39,493 nt of DNA. It comes from UBA3206 sp963623875. GTDB taxonomy: Bacteria; Bacillota_I; Bacilli_A; Acholeplasmatales; Anaeroplasmataceae. A model generated the notes under the pieces. The model was given only the letters and a program-made list of their open reading frames with translations. It did no database searches and was not told the DNA's origin. Below, piece by piece: positions 25,630 to 34,569 of the stretch; positions within the stretch are counted from its first letter, which is position 1, and each line of letters begins with the position of its first letter. A program made the position numbers and the translations under genes. The stretch covers positions 1 to 39,493 of the forward strand of contig CAVFNL010000044.1 in NCBI GenBank assembly GCA_963623875.1, read 5' to 3'.

Positions 25630-26772
25630 TTGAAGGATGTCTTTAAATTAATAAATAATATGAAATACAAAAAAGCATATAATGTTTTGTATAAGAGAAT
25701 ATTAAAAAATGATATATATGCTTATAAATTAATGGGTGATCTATATTATTATGGATATTATGTAGAAAAGAATTATTCTAAAGCTATTTCATATTATGAA
25801 AAAGGAGTATTAAAAGATGATTCTAGTGCATTTATAGCCCTTGGTGTTATGTATTTAAATGGAAATTTTGTTGAAAAAGATTATAAGGCTGCGTTTGATT
25901 TTTTTATGGAGGCTTATAATTTAGAAAACTTTGAAGCATGTTTTTATCTAGGGTATATGGTTTTAAACGGAATTGGCTATGTAAGAAGCATAAATGAAGC
26001 TGAATTTTATTTCTTGAAAGGCTATGAACAAAAAGATTTGAAATCAACATACGCCCTATCAAACTTTTACTTAAAAAATGAAGATATTCCAAATAATAAA
26101 TACAAAAGTTTTTTGTATTTAAAAGAAGCGGCTAATCTTAACCACAAAAAAGCCTTAAATAGGCTTGGCGATATGTATTTAAATGGTGATTATGTTAAGA
26201 AAAATATAAAACTTGCAATAAACTGTTATAAAAAAGCTTGTAGTTTATACGATGATGAAGCATACATCAAACTAGGTGATATATATTCTTGTAAAGATTT
26301 AGGTATGCTTGATTATAAAAAAGCTATAAAATGTTATAAAAAATCATTAAGTTTAAATAATTATAAAGCTTTAAATAAGATAGGTGATGCTTATTATTAT
26401 GGATATGGTGTTTCTAAGAATAAACTTAGGGCATATGATTATTTTTTAGAGGGTACTAAAAATATAGAGGATTCTTTTGATGTTGCATATTCCTATTTTT
26501 GCGTAGGTAAGATGCATTTTTATGGCGAAGGTGTATCAAAAGATTTTGAAAAGGCCTATATGTTTTTAAAAAAATCAATTCAAGCAGAAAAACTTCCCAT
26601 TGCATATTTATTGTATGGTAAGTGCTTAATTAAGGGGTTAGGATGCAGTGTAGATTTCGAAAAAGGATATAAAGCATTAAAAATAGCTGCAGATGCCGGA
26701 ATAGAAGATCCTGAAGGTTTAATAGACAATTTTATCGTTGATGAAAATGATACAATAAATTTAGCGAATTGA
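25630..26772 (+). CDS. Sel1-repeat (TPR-like) protein
   Basis: Built of about nine Sel1-like helical repeats of 33-37 residues, each with the pattern LGDLYYYGYYVEKNYSKAI (first repeat), and ending near residue 370. Such solenoids bind partner proteins. There is no signal peptide or membrane segment, so it should be cytosolic. The start is TTG at 25630, seven bases after GGGGTG; the in-frame GTG at 25621 is part of that site and overlaps the previous stop. It is cotranscribed with the exonuclease upstream and adhE downstream (ten-base gap). The partner is unknown. Confidence 0.85.
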   Translation: MKDVFKLINNMKYKKAYNVLYKRILKNDIYAYKLMGDLYYYGYYVEKNYSKAISYYEKGVLKDDSSAFIALGVMYLNGNFVEKDYKAAFDFFMEAYNLENFEACFYLGYMVLNGIGYVRSINEAEFYFLKGYEQKDLKSTYALSNFYLKNEDIPNNKYKSFLYLKEAANLNHKKALNRLGDMYLNGDYVKKNIKLAINCYKKACSLYDDEAYIKLGDIYSCKDLGMLDYKKAIKCYKKSLSLNNYKALNKIGDAYYYGYGVSKNKLRAYDYFLEGTKNIEDSFDVAYSYFCVGKMHFYGEGVSKDFEKAYMFLKKSIQAEKLPIAYLLYGKCLIKGLGCSVDFEKGYKALKIAADAGIEDPEGLIDNFIVDENDTINLAN

Positions 26773-26782
26773 GGTATTTAAT

Positions 26783-29362
26783 ATGAAAGAAATTGATGAA
26801 TTAGTAAAAAATGGACTTGATGCATTAAAAGAATATGAGCATTATACTCAAGAACAAATTGATTATATTGTTTCATATGCGTCTGTTAGAGCACTTGATG
26901 CGCATGGTGAACTTGCAAAACTTGCTTACGAAGAAACAGGAAGAGGAGTTTTTGAAGATAAGGCCACTAAAAATCTATTCGCATGTGAATATGTAGTAAA
27001 TAACATGAGACATTTAAAAACTGTAGGTGTTATTGAAGATGATCCTGTTTCAGGAATAATTAAAATTGCTGAACCTGTTGGAGTGGTTGCAGGTCTTACT
27101 CCTGTAACTAATCCTACATCTACTGCGATTTTTAAATCACTTATTTGTCTTAAAACAAGAAACCCTATTATATTTTCATTTCATCCAGGTGCTCTGAAAT
27201 CTTCTATTAAAGCTGCACAAATTGTATATGATGCGGCTATAGAAGCAGGAGCTCCAAAAAATTGTATTCAATGGATAGAATCACCATCTATGGAAAAAAC
27301 TTCATATCTTATGAACCATGATGGTGTATCAATGATACTTGCGACTGGTGGAAATCAAATGGTTAAGGCTGCATATTCATGTGGTAAGCCTGCACTTGGA
27401 GTTGGGGCTGGTAATGTACCATCATTTATTGCAAACGATGCAAATATTAAACAAGCCGTTAATGATATAGTTATGTCTAAGGCTTTTGATAATGGTATGG
27501 TTTGTGCATCAGAACAAGCAGTAATAATTGATAGTAAAATTTATGATGAAGTAATTTTGGAATTTAAAAATCATTTAGCATATATTTGTAATGATGAAGA
27601 AAAGAAAATGCTAGAAAAATATATGTTTAATGTAGATGAAAATAACAAAGAAGCTAAGCTAAATCCAAATATTGTAGGACATCCTGCATGGGAAATTTGT
27701 GAAAAAGCTGGATTTAAAATCTCAAAAGACCATCCTATTGTTTTAGTTCCTTGCAAGATGGTAGGAGAAGCTCTAACTAGAGAAAAATTATCTCCAATTC
27801 TTGCGTGCCTTAAAGCATCGGATAGTCTTGATGGTATTAATTTATCTAAACAAATGGTTGAACTTAATGGACTTGGTCATAGTGCTGCGATACATACAAA
27901 CGATTCTGAACTTGCTAAAAAATTTGGGGACACAATTCCTGCAATAAGAATTATTTGGAATTCTCCTTCAACATTTGGAGGAATCGGAAATGTTTACAAT
28001 TCATTTATACCATCATTAACACTTGGATGTGGTTCTTATGGACATAATTCAACTGATGATAATATAAGTGCTATAAACTTACTTAATGTTAAAAAATTAG
28101 GAAGGAGAAGAAACAATATGCAATGGTTTAAAGTTCCACCAAAGATTTATTTTGAACGTAATTCAATTGAATACTTACATCAAATGCAAGATGTATCAAA
28201 AGTTATTATTGTAACAGACCAATCAATGGTTAAACTTGGATATGTTGATAAAGTAACAGATCAATTAAAATTAAGAAGAAATGATGTAACATATGAACTA
28301 TTCTGCGATGTTGAGCCTGATCCTTCAATTCAAACAGTTAAAAAAGGTGTCGATTTAATGCGCTCATTTAAACCAGATACTATTATAGCCTTAGGTGGTG
28401 GATCCCCTATGGATTGTGCAAAAGGAATGTGGCTTTTTTACGAACATCCTGATGTGGATTTTAATGATTTAAAACAAAAATTTATGGATATTCGTAAACG
28501 TGCATTTAGATATCCATCTCTTGGAAAACTTGCAAAACTAGTGTGTATACCTACTACCTCAGGTACAGGAAGTGAAGTTACTCCATTTGCGGTTTTAACT
28601 GATAGTGTTGAGCATAAAAAATATCCATTAACAGATTATTCACTAACTCCATCTGTTGCGATAGTAGACCCTATGTTTGTTGATACTCTTCCTAAATCTA
28701 TAGTAGCGGATACAGGTCTTGATGTTTTAACACATGCTACAGAAGCTTATGTTTCTACTATGGCAAATGATTATACTGATGGACTTTGCATTCAAGCAAT
28801 TAAGATGGTATTTAAATATCTTAAAGATTCTTATAATACAGCAGATAGTGTTGCAAGAGAAAAGATGCATAATGCATCAACTATTGCAGGTATGGCATTT
28901 GCGAATGCATTCCTTGGAATGTGTCATTCAATGGCACATAAATTAGGAGCCGTATTCCATAATGTGCCACACGGAAGAATTAATGCAATCCTTCTTCCAC
29001 ATATTATAAGATATAATGGAACAATGCCTAAAAAATTATCTACATGGCCTAAATATAATGAATATAAAGCTAATCAAAGATATGCAGAACTTGCATCTCT
29101 TATTGGACTTAAGTTTGATAGTGTTGAAGAAGGTGTTGAAGCTTATGCTCTTGCATGTGGTAACCTTGCAAAAGAGGTAGGGATAAAGATGAACTTTGAA
29201 TCACAAAATATATCAAGAGAAGAATATATGAATAATATTGAAAAATTATCATATCTTGCATATGAAGATCAATGCTCTCCTGCAAATCCTCGTGTACCAA
29301 TGGTATCAGATATGAAAAAAATATATGAAATTGCGTATGATACTAAGGAATTTATAGATTAA
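26783..29362 (+). CDS. adhE: Bifunctional acetaldehyde-CoA/alcohol dehydrogenase
   Basis: Converts acetyl-CoA through acetaldehyde to ethanol, regenerating NAD+ during fermentation. The N-terminal aldehyde dehydrogenase part (about residues 1-430) has the catalytic C241 in GMVCASEQA and the NAD loop GVGAGNVPSF. The C-terminal iron-dependent alcohol dehydrogenase has GGGSPMDCAKGMW and the metal-binding histidines in HSMAHKLGAVFH and NVPHGRINAILLPH. At 859 residues it matches the fused AdhE. It is likely to form spirosomes, as known for the family. Its product path links with acetaldehyde from DeoC. Ribosome site GAGGT about nine bases before the ATG. Confidence 0.97.
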   Translation: MKEIDELVKNGLDALKEYEHYTQEQIDYIVSYASVRALDAHGELAKLAYEETGRGVFEDKATKNLFACEYVVNNMRHLKTVGVIEDDPVSGIIKIAEPVGVVAGLTPVTNPTSTAIFKSLICLKTRNPIIFSFHPGALKSSIKAAQIVYDAAIEAGAPKNCIQWIESPSMEKTSYLMNHDGVSMILATGGNQMVKAAYSCGKPALGVGAGNVPSFIANDANIKQAVNDIVMSKAFDNGMVCASEQAVIIDSKIYDEVILEFKNHLAYICNDEEKKMLEKYMFNVDENNKEAKLNPNIVGHPAWEICEKAGFKISKDHPIVLVPCKMVGEALTREKLSPILACLKASDSLDGINLSKQMVELNGLGHSAAIHTNDSELAKKFGDTIPAIRIIWNSPSTFGGIGNVYNSFIPSLTLGCGSYGHNSTDDNISAINLLNVKKLGRRRNNMQWFKVPPKIYFERNSIEYLHQMQDVSKVIIVTDQSMVKLGYVDKVTDQLKLRRNDVTYELFCDVEPDPSIQTVKKGVDLMRSFKPDTIIALGGGSPMDCAKGMWLFYEHPDVDFNDLKQKFMDIRKRAFRYPSLGKLAKLVCIPTTSGTGSEVTPFAVLTDSVEHKKYPLTDYSLTPSVAIVDPMFVDTLPKSIVADTGLDVLTHATEAYVSTMANDYTDGLCIQAIKMVFKYLKDSYNTADSVAREKMHNASTIAGMAFANAFLGMCHSMAHKLGAVFHNVPHGRINAILLPHIIRYNGTMPKKLSTWPKYNEYKANQRYAELASLIGLKFDSVEEGVEAYALACGNLAKEVGIKMNFESQNISREEYMNNIEKLSYLAYEDQCSPANPRVPMVSDMKKIYEIAYDTKEFID

Positions 29363-29363
29363 T

Positions 29364-29939
29364 ATGACTAGATTTATATTTGTTCGCCATGGCGAAACTA
29401 ATGAAAATAAAAATAAACGTATTCAAGGACGACGCGATATTCCGCTAAATGAAGATGGTAAGGCTCAAGCCTTAATGTGTGCTAAATATTTAAAAGAAAA
29501 TAATTTTTCAATCGATAAAATCTATTCATCCCCTCTTTCAAGGGCATATGATACTGCATGTATTATAAAGAAATATTTAAAATTAGATTTAGATATTATA
29601 AAAAACATGTCATTTATTGAACGTGCATTTGGAGAAAAAGAAGGTGCTCCTGTAATTGATAGTGTTTTTATAGAAATAAAAAAAGAAAATATAGATGGTC
29701 TTGAAAAAGTTTGTGAAATCCAAAAAAGAGTTACTGACGAAATGTTTAAAATTTCACATGAAGTGCCTAATGGCACAATACTTGTAGTTGCGCATTCACA
29801 TACAATAAAAGCTATAACTACATATATTGATTCTTTAAAGTATCAATTTAGTGATAAATTATCAAATTGTTCATTATCTATTTTTAATGTTTCAAACGAT
29901 TTAATTTCACTTGAAGGATTTAATATAGTTACAAATTAA
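29364..29939 (+). CDS. Histidine phosphatase family protein
   Basis: Phosphoglycerate-mutase-like phosphatase. The RHGET motif (H9 becomes phosphorylated) is at the N-terminus, SSPLSRAYDTA follows near residue 55, ERAFGEKEG provides the acid, and VVAHSHTIKAI carries the second histidine. The 191-residue length suits a CobC/GpmB-type phosphatase rather than a true cofactor-dependent mutase (about 230-250). It starts one base after adhE ends, so it is coupled to it; the substrate is unknown. It appears to be the last gene of the long run, although no terminator stem is visible after it. Confidence 0.88.
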   Translation: MTRFIFVRHGETNENKNKRIQGRRDIPLNEDGKAQALMCAKYLKENNFSIDKIYSSPLSRAYDTACIIKKYLKLDLDIIKNMSFIERAFGEKEGAPVIDSVFIEIKKENIDGLEKVCEIQKRVTDEMFKISHEVPNGTILVVAHSHTIKAITTYIDSLKYQFSDKLSNCSLSIFNVSNDLISLEGFNIVTN

Positions 29940-29942
29940 TTA

Positions 29943-29970
29943 TTGCATTAAAAAAAAAATAATATAAAAT
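29943..29970 (+). promoter_or_regulatory. Possible promoter of the YjdF-like gene
   Basis: TTGCAT, 16 bases, TAAAAT, in the 49-base gap after the phosphatase gene. Boxes are imperfect. Confidence 0.35.
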
Positions 29971-29988
29971 AGGTCTTATGGTGATAGA

Positions 29989-30792
29989 ATGAAATTATTT
30001 GAAAATTTTAAAAAAATGAAAAAAAGAGATAAAGTAAGAGAAATAACTATATGGTTTATCAGAGTTCTTTGTGTTTCTTATATACTATATGCATCAATTA
30101 TGCTAGGACTTGGTAAAGAGATGGTAAGTGGAAGAGGGGCTAATATTAATATATCTGGTATTCTTCAAGCATCTTTGCTTTTTGCCGCAACCTTCTTGCC
30201 TTTAATACTTGAAAAAATTATAAAAATAAAATTACCATTTTATATTGTATTTGTATTTTTAGCGTTTGCACTTGGTGCATTATGGTTTGGTGAAATTAGC
30301 GATTTTTATGTAAAATATTCTTGGTGGGATGATGTACTTCATACTATTAGTGGATTTTATATTGCGGCTATTGGTTTCTTTGTAATATCTATAATTAATG
30401 GTAAGAGAACAAAAGAACATCAACTTGGCCCAGGATTTGTTCAATTATTCAGTTTTATACTAGCGTTAGCTTCTGAATCTGTTTGGGAAATATTTGAATT
30501 TACTATGGATAGTTTATTCAAGACAAATATGCAACGTGCATATGAATCTCATTCATTTGAAAAATATGGTCCAATAAATGATATTACAAATCCTAATTTT
30601 AATGCACTTGTAGGAAGAGCAGCACTTGTTGACACTATGGGTGATATGATTGAAGTCTTAATAGGTGCGTTTATCATGTGCATTATTGGATATTTTATGC
30701 TTAAATATGAAAATAAAATTTCAGAAAAAGAAGTTTTAGATGACAATGAAAAATTAATAAATAAAGATGTTGAAAGCTCTATCGATGAATAG
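29989..30792 (+). CDS. YjdF-like (DUF2238-type) membrane protein
   Basis: Integral membrane protein with about six hydrophobic segments (around residues 22-42, 54-74, 79-99, 115-137, 152-170 and 210-232). The conserved core GEISDFYVKYSWWDDVLHTI followed by SGF and, further on, ASESVWEIFEF matches the pattern of the E. coli YjdF/DUF2238 family, whose function is unknown. The length is slightly more than YjdF (about 210) because of a charged, Lys/Glu-rich C-terminal tail of about 30 residues. A GGTGA ribosome site lies a few bases before the ATG. Standing between the histidine phosphatase and nrdD, it shows no functional link to either. Confidence 0.75.
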   Translation: MKLFENFKKMKKRDKVREITIWFIRVLCVSYILYASIMLGLGKEMVSGRGANINISGILQASLLFAATFLPLILEKIIKIKLPFYIVFVFLAFALGALWFGEISDFYVKYSWWDDVLHTISGFYIAAIGFFVISIINGKRTKEHQLGPGFVQLFSFILALASESVWEIFEFTMDSLFKTNMQRAYESHSFEKYGPINDITNPNFNALVGRAALVDTMGDMIEVLIGAFIMCIIGYFMLKYENKISEKEVLDDNEKLINKDVESSIDE

Positions 30793-30794
30793 GG

Positions 30795-30829
30795 CTTTGT
30801 TTTTTTATGGAATACAAAAACAAAGTTTT
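30795..30829 (+). terminator. Possible terminator after the YjdF-like gene
   Basis: CTTTGTTTTT pairs perfectly with AAAAACAAAG around an 11-base loop; the T tail is only four bases. Part of the same sequence can form a competing hairpin, ATACAAAA/TTTTGTAT. Confidence 0.4.
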
Positions 30830-30857
30830 GTATAGGCATTTAAACAAAATTATTTTC

Positions 30858-30906
30858 ATACCATTTTCATATAGAATAATATGCAAAATATGGTATAATT
30901 TTTTTA
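30858..30906 (+). promoter_or_regulatory. Imperfect palindrome overlapping the nrdD promoter region
   Basis: ATACCA-TTTT-CATAT pairs with ATATG-AAAA-TGGTAT through small bulges, a near 40-base dyad. Its right arm contains TGGTATAAT, a perfect extended -10 box (30891-30899), and a seven-T run follows. It could be a repressor operator, an early terminator, or both. It does not match the NrdR box as I know it. Confidence 0.5.
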
Positions 30907-31022
30907 GCGAAAACAAGTGTGAAGTTTATATTGTTTATATTTTTTTATTAAGATAGTAAAAAAATGCTTTAAAATATATCTCTTTTTTTTGCGCCATTTT
31001 TGTTAAATTCGGGGGTTTTTAT

Positions 31023-33200
31023 ATGAATATTATTAAAAGAGATGGACAAGAAGTAGTATTTGATATTGAAAAAATAACTGATGCGATAAGAAAAGCATCT
31101 AACACTATGCCTGAGTCATTAAGACTTAGTGAAAAACAGATTTCTAAAATATCAGATAACGTTATGAAAAAATGTCAAAAGTCATCTAGAGCTTTAAACG
31201 TAGAAGAAATTCAAAACTTTGTAGAAGATGAACTTATGTCACTTAATGCTTATGAAATTGCAAGAAGATATATTACTTATAGATATAAAAGAGCTCTTTT
31301 TAGAAAGAATAATACAACTGATAAACAAATTCTATCTTTAATAGATTGTAATAATGAAGAAGTTAAGCAAGAAAATTCTAATAAAAATCCTATAGTTGTA
31401 TCAGTTCAAAGAGATTATATGGCAGGCGAAGTATCTAAAGATATTACTAATAGATTTTTACTAGACGATGAAATAAAAGATGCTCACAATAATGGACTTA
31501 TTCATTTTCATGATGCTGATTATTTTGCCCAACATATGCATAACTGTGATCTTGTAAATCTTGAAGATATGCTTCAAAATGGAACAGTTATATCAGAAAC
31601 TAAAATAGATAAACCACATACATTTGCGACTGCATGTAATATTGCGACTCAAATCATTGCTCAAGTCGCATCATCTCAATATGGAGGACAATCTATAACA
31701 TTATCTCATTTAGCTCCATTTGTTAATTTATCAAGAATGAAATATAGACGCTTAGTTAAAGAGGAAATGGAAGACGCAAACGTTGCTGTATCAGAAGATA
31801 TTATAAATAAAATTGCTGAAAAAAGAGTTCTTGATGAAATTAAAGCAGGAGTTCAAACTATTCAATACCAAGTAGTAACACTAATGACTACAAATGGTCA
31901 AGCACCATTTGTTACTATATTTATGTATTTAAATGAAGTATCAGATGAAACTACTAAAAAAGATTTAGCATTAATTATTGAAGAGATGTTAAAACAAAGA
32001 ATAGTAGGTGTAAAAAATGAAGCAGGTGTGTATATTACACCAGCATTCCCTAAGATTATTTATGTACTTGAAAGTGATAATATAGAAGAAGGACAACCTT
32101 ATTTTTATCTAACTGAACTTGCGGCTAAATGTACTGCAAAACGTATGGTTCCTGATTATATAAGTGAAAAAGTAATGTTAGAGAACAAGATTGATAAGAA
32201 TGGTAATGGTGCATGTTATCCATGTATGGGATGTAGATCATTTTTAACTCCATATGTAGATGAAAATGGTAAACCTAAATATTATGGTAGATTTAATCAA
32301 GGTGTTGTCACAATTAATCTTGTAGACGTTGCTTGTAGTAGTGGAAAAGACATGGACTTATTTTGGAAAATCTATGATGAAAGACTAGAATTATGTTACA
32401 AAGCCTTGATGATAAGACATAATAGACTTCTTGGAACAAAGTCTGACGTTGCGCCTATCTTATGGCAATACGGAGCACTTGCACGTCTTAAAAAAGGTGA
32501 AGTTATTGATAAACTTCTATATGGTGGATATTCTACAATATCACTTGGATATGCAGGACTTTGTGAGTGTGTAAAATATATGATTGGAGTATCACACACA
32601 AATAAAGATGGAGAAGCCTTCGCATTAAAAGTTATGCAAAAGATGAATGATAAATGTGCATTATGGAAGAGCGAAACAAATATTGATTTTAGTGTTTATG
32701 GAACTCCACTTGAGTCAACTACTTATAAATTTGCAAAAGCACTTCAAAAACGTTTTGGTATTATTGAAGGTGTTACAGATAAGAATTATATTACAAATTC
32801 ATATCACGTACATGTATCTGAAGAAATTGATGCGTTTTCAAAACTAACATTTGAATCTAAATTTCAAAAACTATCTCCTGGTGGAGCTATTTCTTATGTT
32901 GAAGTTCCTAATATGCAACAAAATATACCAGCAGTAATCCAACTTATAAAACATATTTATAATAATATTATGTATGCAGAATTAAATACTAAATCTGATT
33001 TTTGTCAGGTTTGTGGATTCGATGGAGAAATTAAAATTGTAACAAATTTTGATGGTAAACTTATTTGGGAATGTCCTAAATGTAAAAATCGTGATCAAGA
33101 CAAAATGAATGTCGCTCGTAGAACATGTGGATATATTGGAACACAATTTTGGAATCAAGGACGTACTCAAGAAATAAAAGATCGTAAATTACACCTATAA
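31023..33200 (+). CDS. nrdD: Anaerobic ribonucleoside-triphosphate reductase
   Basis: Class III reductase making deoxynucleotides from NTPs with a glycyl radical, in the absence of oxygen. The N-terminal ATP-cone (from KRDGQEVVFDIEKITDAI) gives allosteric control. The catalytic barrel contains CNIATQIIAQ and CYPCMGCRSF. The zinc site is C661, C664, C684 and C687 (CQVC and CPKC), and the radical Gly703 lies in RTCGYIGT. Length of 725 residues is normal. Preceded by a 230-base leader with a palindrome and a GGGGG ribosome site; followed after 17 bases by its activase nrdG. Confidence 0.98.
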   Translation: MNIIKRDGQEVVFDIEKITDAIRKASNTMPESLRLSEKQISKISDNVMKKCQKSSRALNVEEIQNFVEDELMSLNAYEIARRYITYRYKRALFRKNNTTDKQILSLIDCNNEEVKQENSNKNPIVVSVQRDYMAGEVSKDITNRFLLDDEIKDAHNNGLIHFHDADYFAQHMHNCDLVNLEDMLQNGTVISETKIDKPHTFATACNIATQIIAQVASSQYGGQSITLSHLAPFVNLSRMKYRRLVKEEMEDANVAVSEDIINKIAEKRVLDEIKAGVQTIQYQVVTLMTTNGQAPFVTIFMYLNEVSDETTKKDLALIIEEMLKQRIVGVKNEAGVYITPAFPKIIYVLESDNIEEGQPYFYLTELAAKCTAKRMVPDYISEKVMLENKIDKNGNGACYPCMGCRSFLTPYVDENGKPKYYGRFNQGVVTINLVDVACSSGKDMDLFWKIYDERLELCYKALMIRHNRLLGTKSDVAPILWQYGALARLKKGEVIDKLLYGGYSTISLGYAGLCECVKYMIGVSHTNKDGEAFALKVMQKMNDKCALWKSETNIDFSVYGTPLESTTYKFAKALQKRFGIIEGVTDKNYITNSYHVHVSEEIDAFSKLTFESKFQKLSPGGAISYVEVPNMQQNIPAVIQLIKHIYNNIMYAELNTKSDFCQVCGFDGEIKIVTNFDGKLIWECPKCKNRDQDKMNVARRTCGYIGTQFWNQGRTQEIKDRKLHL

Positions 33201-33217
33201 CTGAAGGATGTGAAATT

Positions 33218-33763
33218 ATGAATTATGCAAATATAAAATATTTTGATATTGCGAATGGAGAAGGCGTTAGAACATCTATTTTTGTATCTGGTTGTAGGCG
33301 TCATTGTGTTGGATGTTTTAACAAAGTAACATGGGATTTTTCTTATGGCTCTTTATATACAAAAGATGTTGAAGATAAGATTATTGAATCTCTAAAAGAT
33401 CCCAATATTCAAGGCCTTACACTTTTAGGTGGTGATCCATTTGAACCTGAAAATCAAAGAGGATTAATAAATCTTTTAAGAAGATTTAAAAGTGAATGTC
33501 CTAATAAAAATTTATGGGCATACACAGGATATTTATTCGATGAGGATTTAGTTAAAGGTGGAGTTTGTTATACTGAGGTTACAGATGAAATTCTATCGTA
33601 TATAGATATTTTAGTGGATGGAAGATTTGTATTAGATTTAAAAGATATTTCACTATATTTTAGGGGATCATCAAATCAAAGAATTATTGATGTTAAATCT
33701 TCACTTAAAGAGGGTAAAGTAGTACTTGTAGAAAGATTAATGAAAAGAGTAAAGATTGAATAA
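33218..33763 (+). CDS. nrdG: Anaerobic ribonucleotide reductase activating protein (radical SAM)
   Basis: Uses S-adenosylmethionine and a 4Fe-4S cluster to place the radical on NrdD Gly703. The cluster motif CRRHCVGC has C26, C30 and C33 (CxxxCxxC). The glycine-rich GGDPFEPEN binds SAM, and FRGSSNQRIIDV near the end is typical of NrdG. Length of 181 residues is usual. Same transcript as nrdD, with GAAGGATG as ribosome site. No terminator stem follows; the mscL promoter starts directly after its stop. Confidence 0.96.
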   Translation: MNYANIKYFDIANGEGVRTSIFVSGCRRHCVGCFNKVTWDFSYGSLYTKDVEDKIIESLKDPNIQGLTLLGGDPFEPENQRGLINLLRRFKSECPNKNLWAYTGYLFDEDLVKGGVCYTEVTDEILSYIDILVDGRFVLDLKDISLYFRGSSNQRIIDVKSSLKEGKVVLVERLMKRVKIE

Positions 33764-33792
33764 TTGATTTTAATGTTTAAAAATGTTAGAAT
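33764..33792 (+). promoter_or_regulatory. Promoter of mscL
   Basis: TTGATT, 17 bases, TAGAAT, with TGT before the -10 box (extended -10). It begins right after the nrdG stop. Confidence 0.7.
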
Positions 33793-33817
33793 TATAATGA
33801 TTTAAGAGGTGTTATGT

Positions 33818-34441
33818 ATGTCAAAGGAAAATAAAAAAGGATTTTGGACTGAATTTAAAGAATTCATATCTAAAGGTAGTGTTTTAGATATGGCTATTGG
33901 TGTAATTATTGGAGGAGCTTTCAATACAATAATTACAGCATTAACAAATAAAATTTTAATGCCAATCGTAAATGCAGTATTATCTTATGCATCAGGAGGA
34001 CAAGGATTATATACTATTCTTTGGGCTTCTAAAAAAGCATTAACTGAAGCACAATTTAAAGCACTTGATGAAGCAGGACAAACAGCTGCAGCAGCCGCAT
34101 ATCAACTAGGACCTAATGGTGATTATTATTCAAAACTATTCTATATTGATTGGTCTGCATTCATTGAAGCTGTAATTAATTTCTTAATAATTGCTTTAAC
34201 TTTATTTATTATTATTAAAATATTTAGATCACTTCAAGCTAAACGTAAAGCTTATGAAGAAACTTTAAAAGCTAAAAAACAAGCTAAGAATAAAACTGAA
34301 GAAGTTGAAGTAGAAGAAGTTAAGGAAGAAGTTAAAGAAGAGCCTGCACCAAAAGAGGATGATGTGGTTCTATTATTAAAGGAAATAAGAGATTCTCTTA
34401 AAAATAAAGAGATTGAAAATAATCCTTCAGATAAAGAATAA
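33818..34441 (+). CDS. mscL: Large-conductance mechanosensitive channel
   Basis: Membrane channel that opens on hypo-osmotic shock. TM1 is the conserved VLDMAIGVIIGGAFNTIITA (Gly-Ala pore lining), and TM2 is AFIEAVINFLIIALTLFIII. The loop between them is about 55 residues and Ala/Gln-rich (ALTEAQFKALDEAGQTAAAA), clearly longer than in E. coli. The C-terminal part has a Lys-rich helix, a Glu/Val-rich linker and then LLLKEIRDSLK, the family's terminal helix. Total 207 residues against about 136-150 usually. ATG at 33818 lies eight bases after AAGAGG; the in-frame GTG at 33809 overlaps that site. Confidence 0.93.
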   Translation: MSKENKKGFWTEFKEFISKGSVLDMAIGVIIGGAFNTIITALTNKILMPIVNAVLSYASGGQGLYTILWASKKALTEAQFKALDEAGQTAAAAAYQLGPNGDYYSKLFYIDWSAFIEAVINFLIIALTLFIIIKIFRSLQAKRKAYEETLKAKKQAKNKTEEVEVEEVKEEVKEEPAPKEDDVVLLLKEIRDSLKNKEIENNPSDKE

Positions 34442-34449
34442 TTAAAAAT

Positions 34450-34483
34450 TCCCTAAGACTAATGTTTTAGGGATTATTTTTTA
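34450..34483 (+). terminator. Rho-independent terminator after mscL
   Basis: TCCCTAA pairs with TTAGGGA around a ten-base loop, followed by TTA and a T run. Confidence 0.8.
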
Positions 34484-34528
34484 CATAATTTAACATAATT
34501 TATTAATATTAATTCGAAAGTTAAATAT

Positions 34529-34534
34529 TATAAT
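34529..34534 (+). promoter_or_regulatory. Possible -10 box for the HtrA-like gene
   Basis: A perfect TATAAT about 36 bases before the start codon; no convincing -35 at the right distance, in very AT-rich sequence. Confidence 0.35.
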
Positions 34535-34569
34535 TTAATTGTAATTAAAAGAAGGGATGTAATATTATT

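Noticed and set aside
30793..31022. NrdR boxes or a cobalamin riboswitch upstream of nrdD
   Set aside because: No sequence close to the NrdR consensus and none of the cobalamin riboswitch core motifs could be seen; only AT-rich dyads are present.
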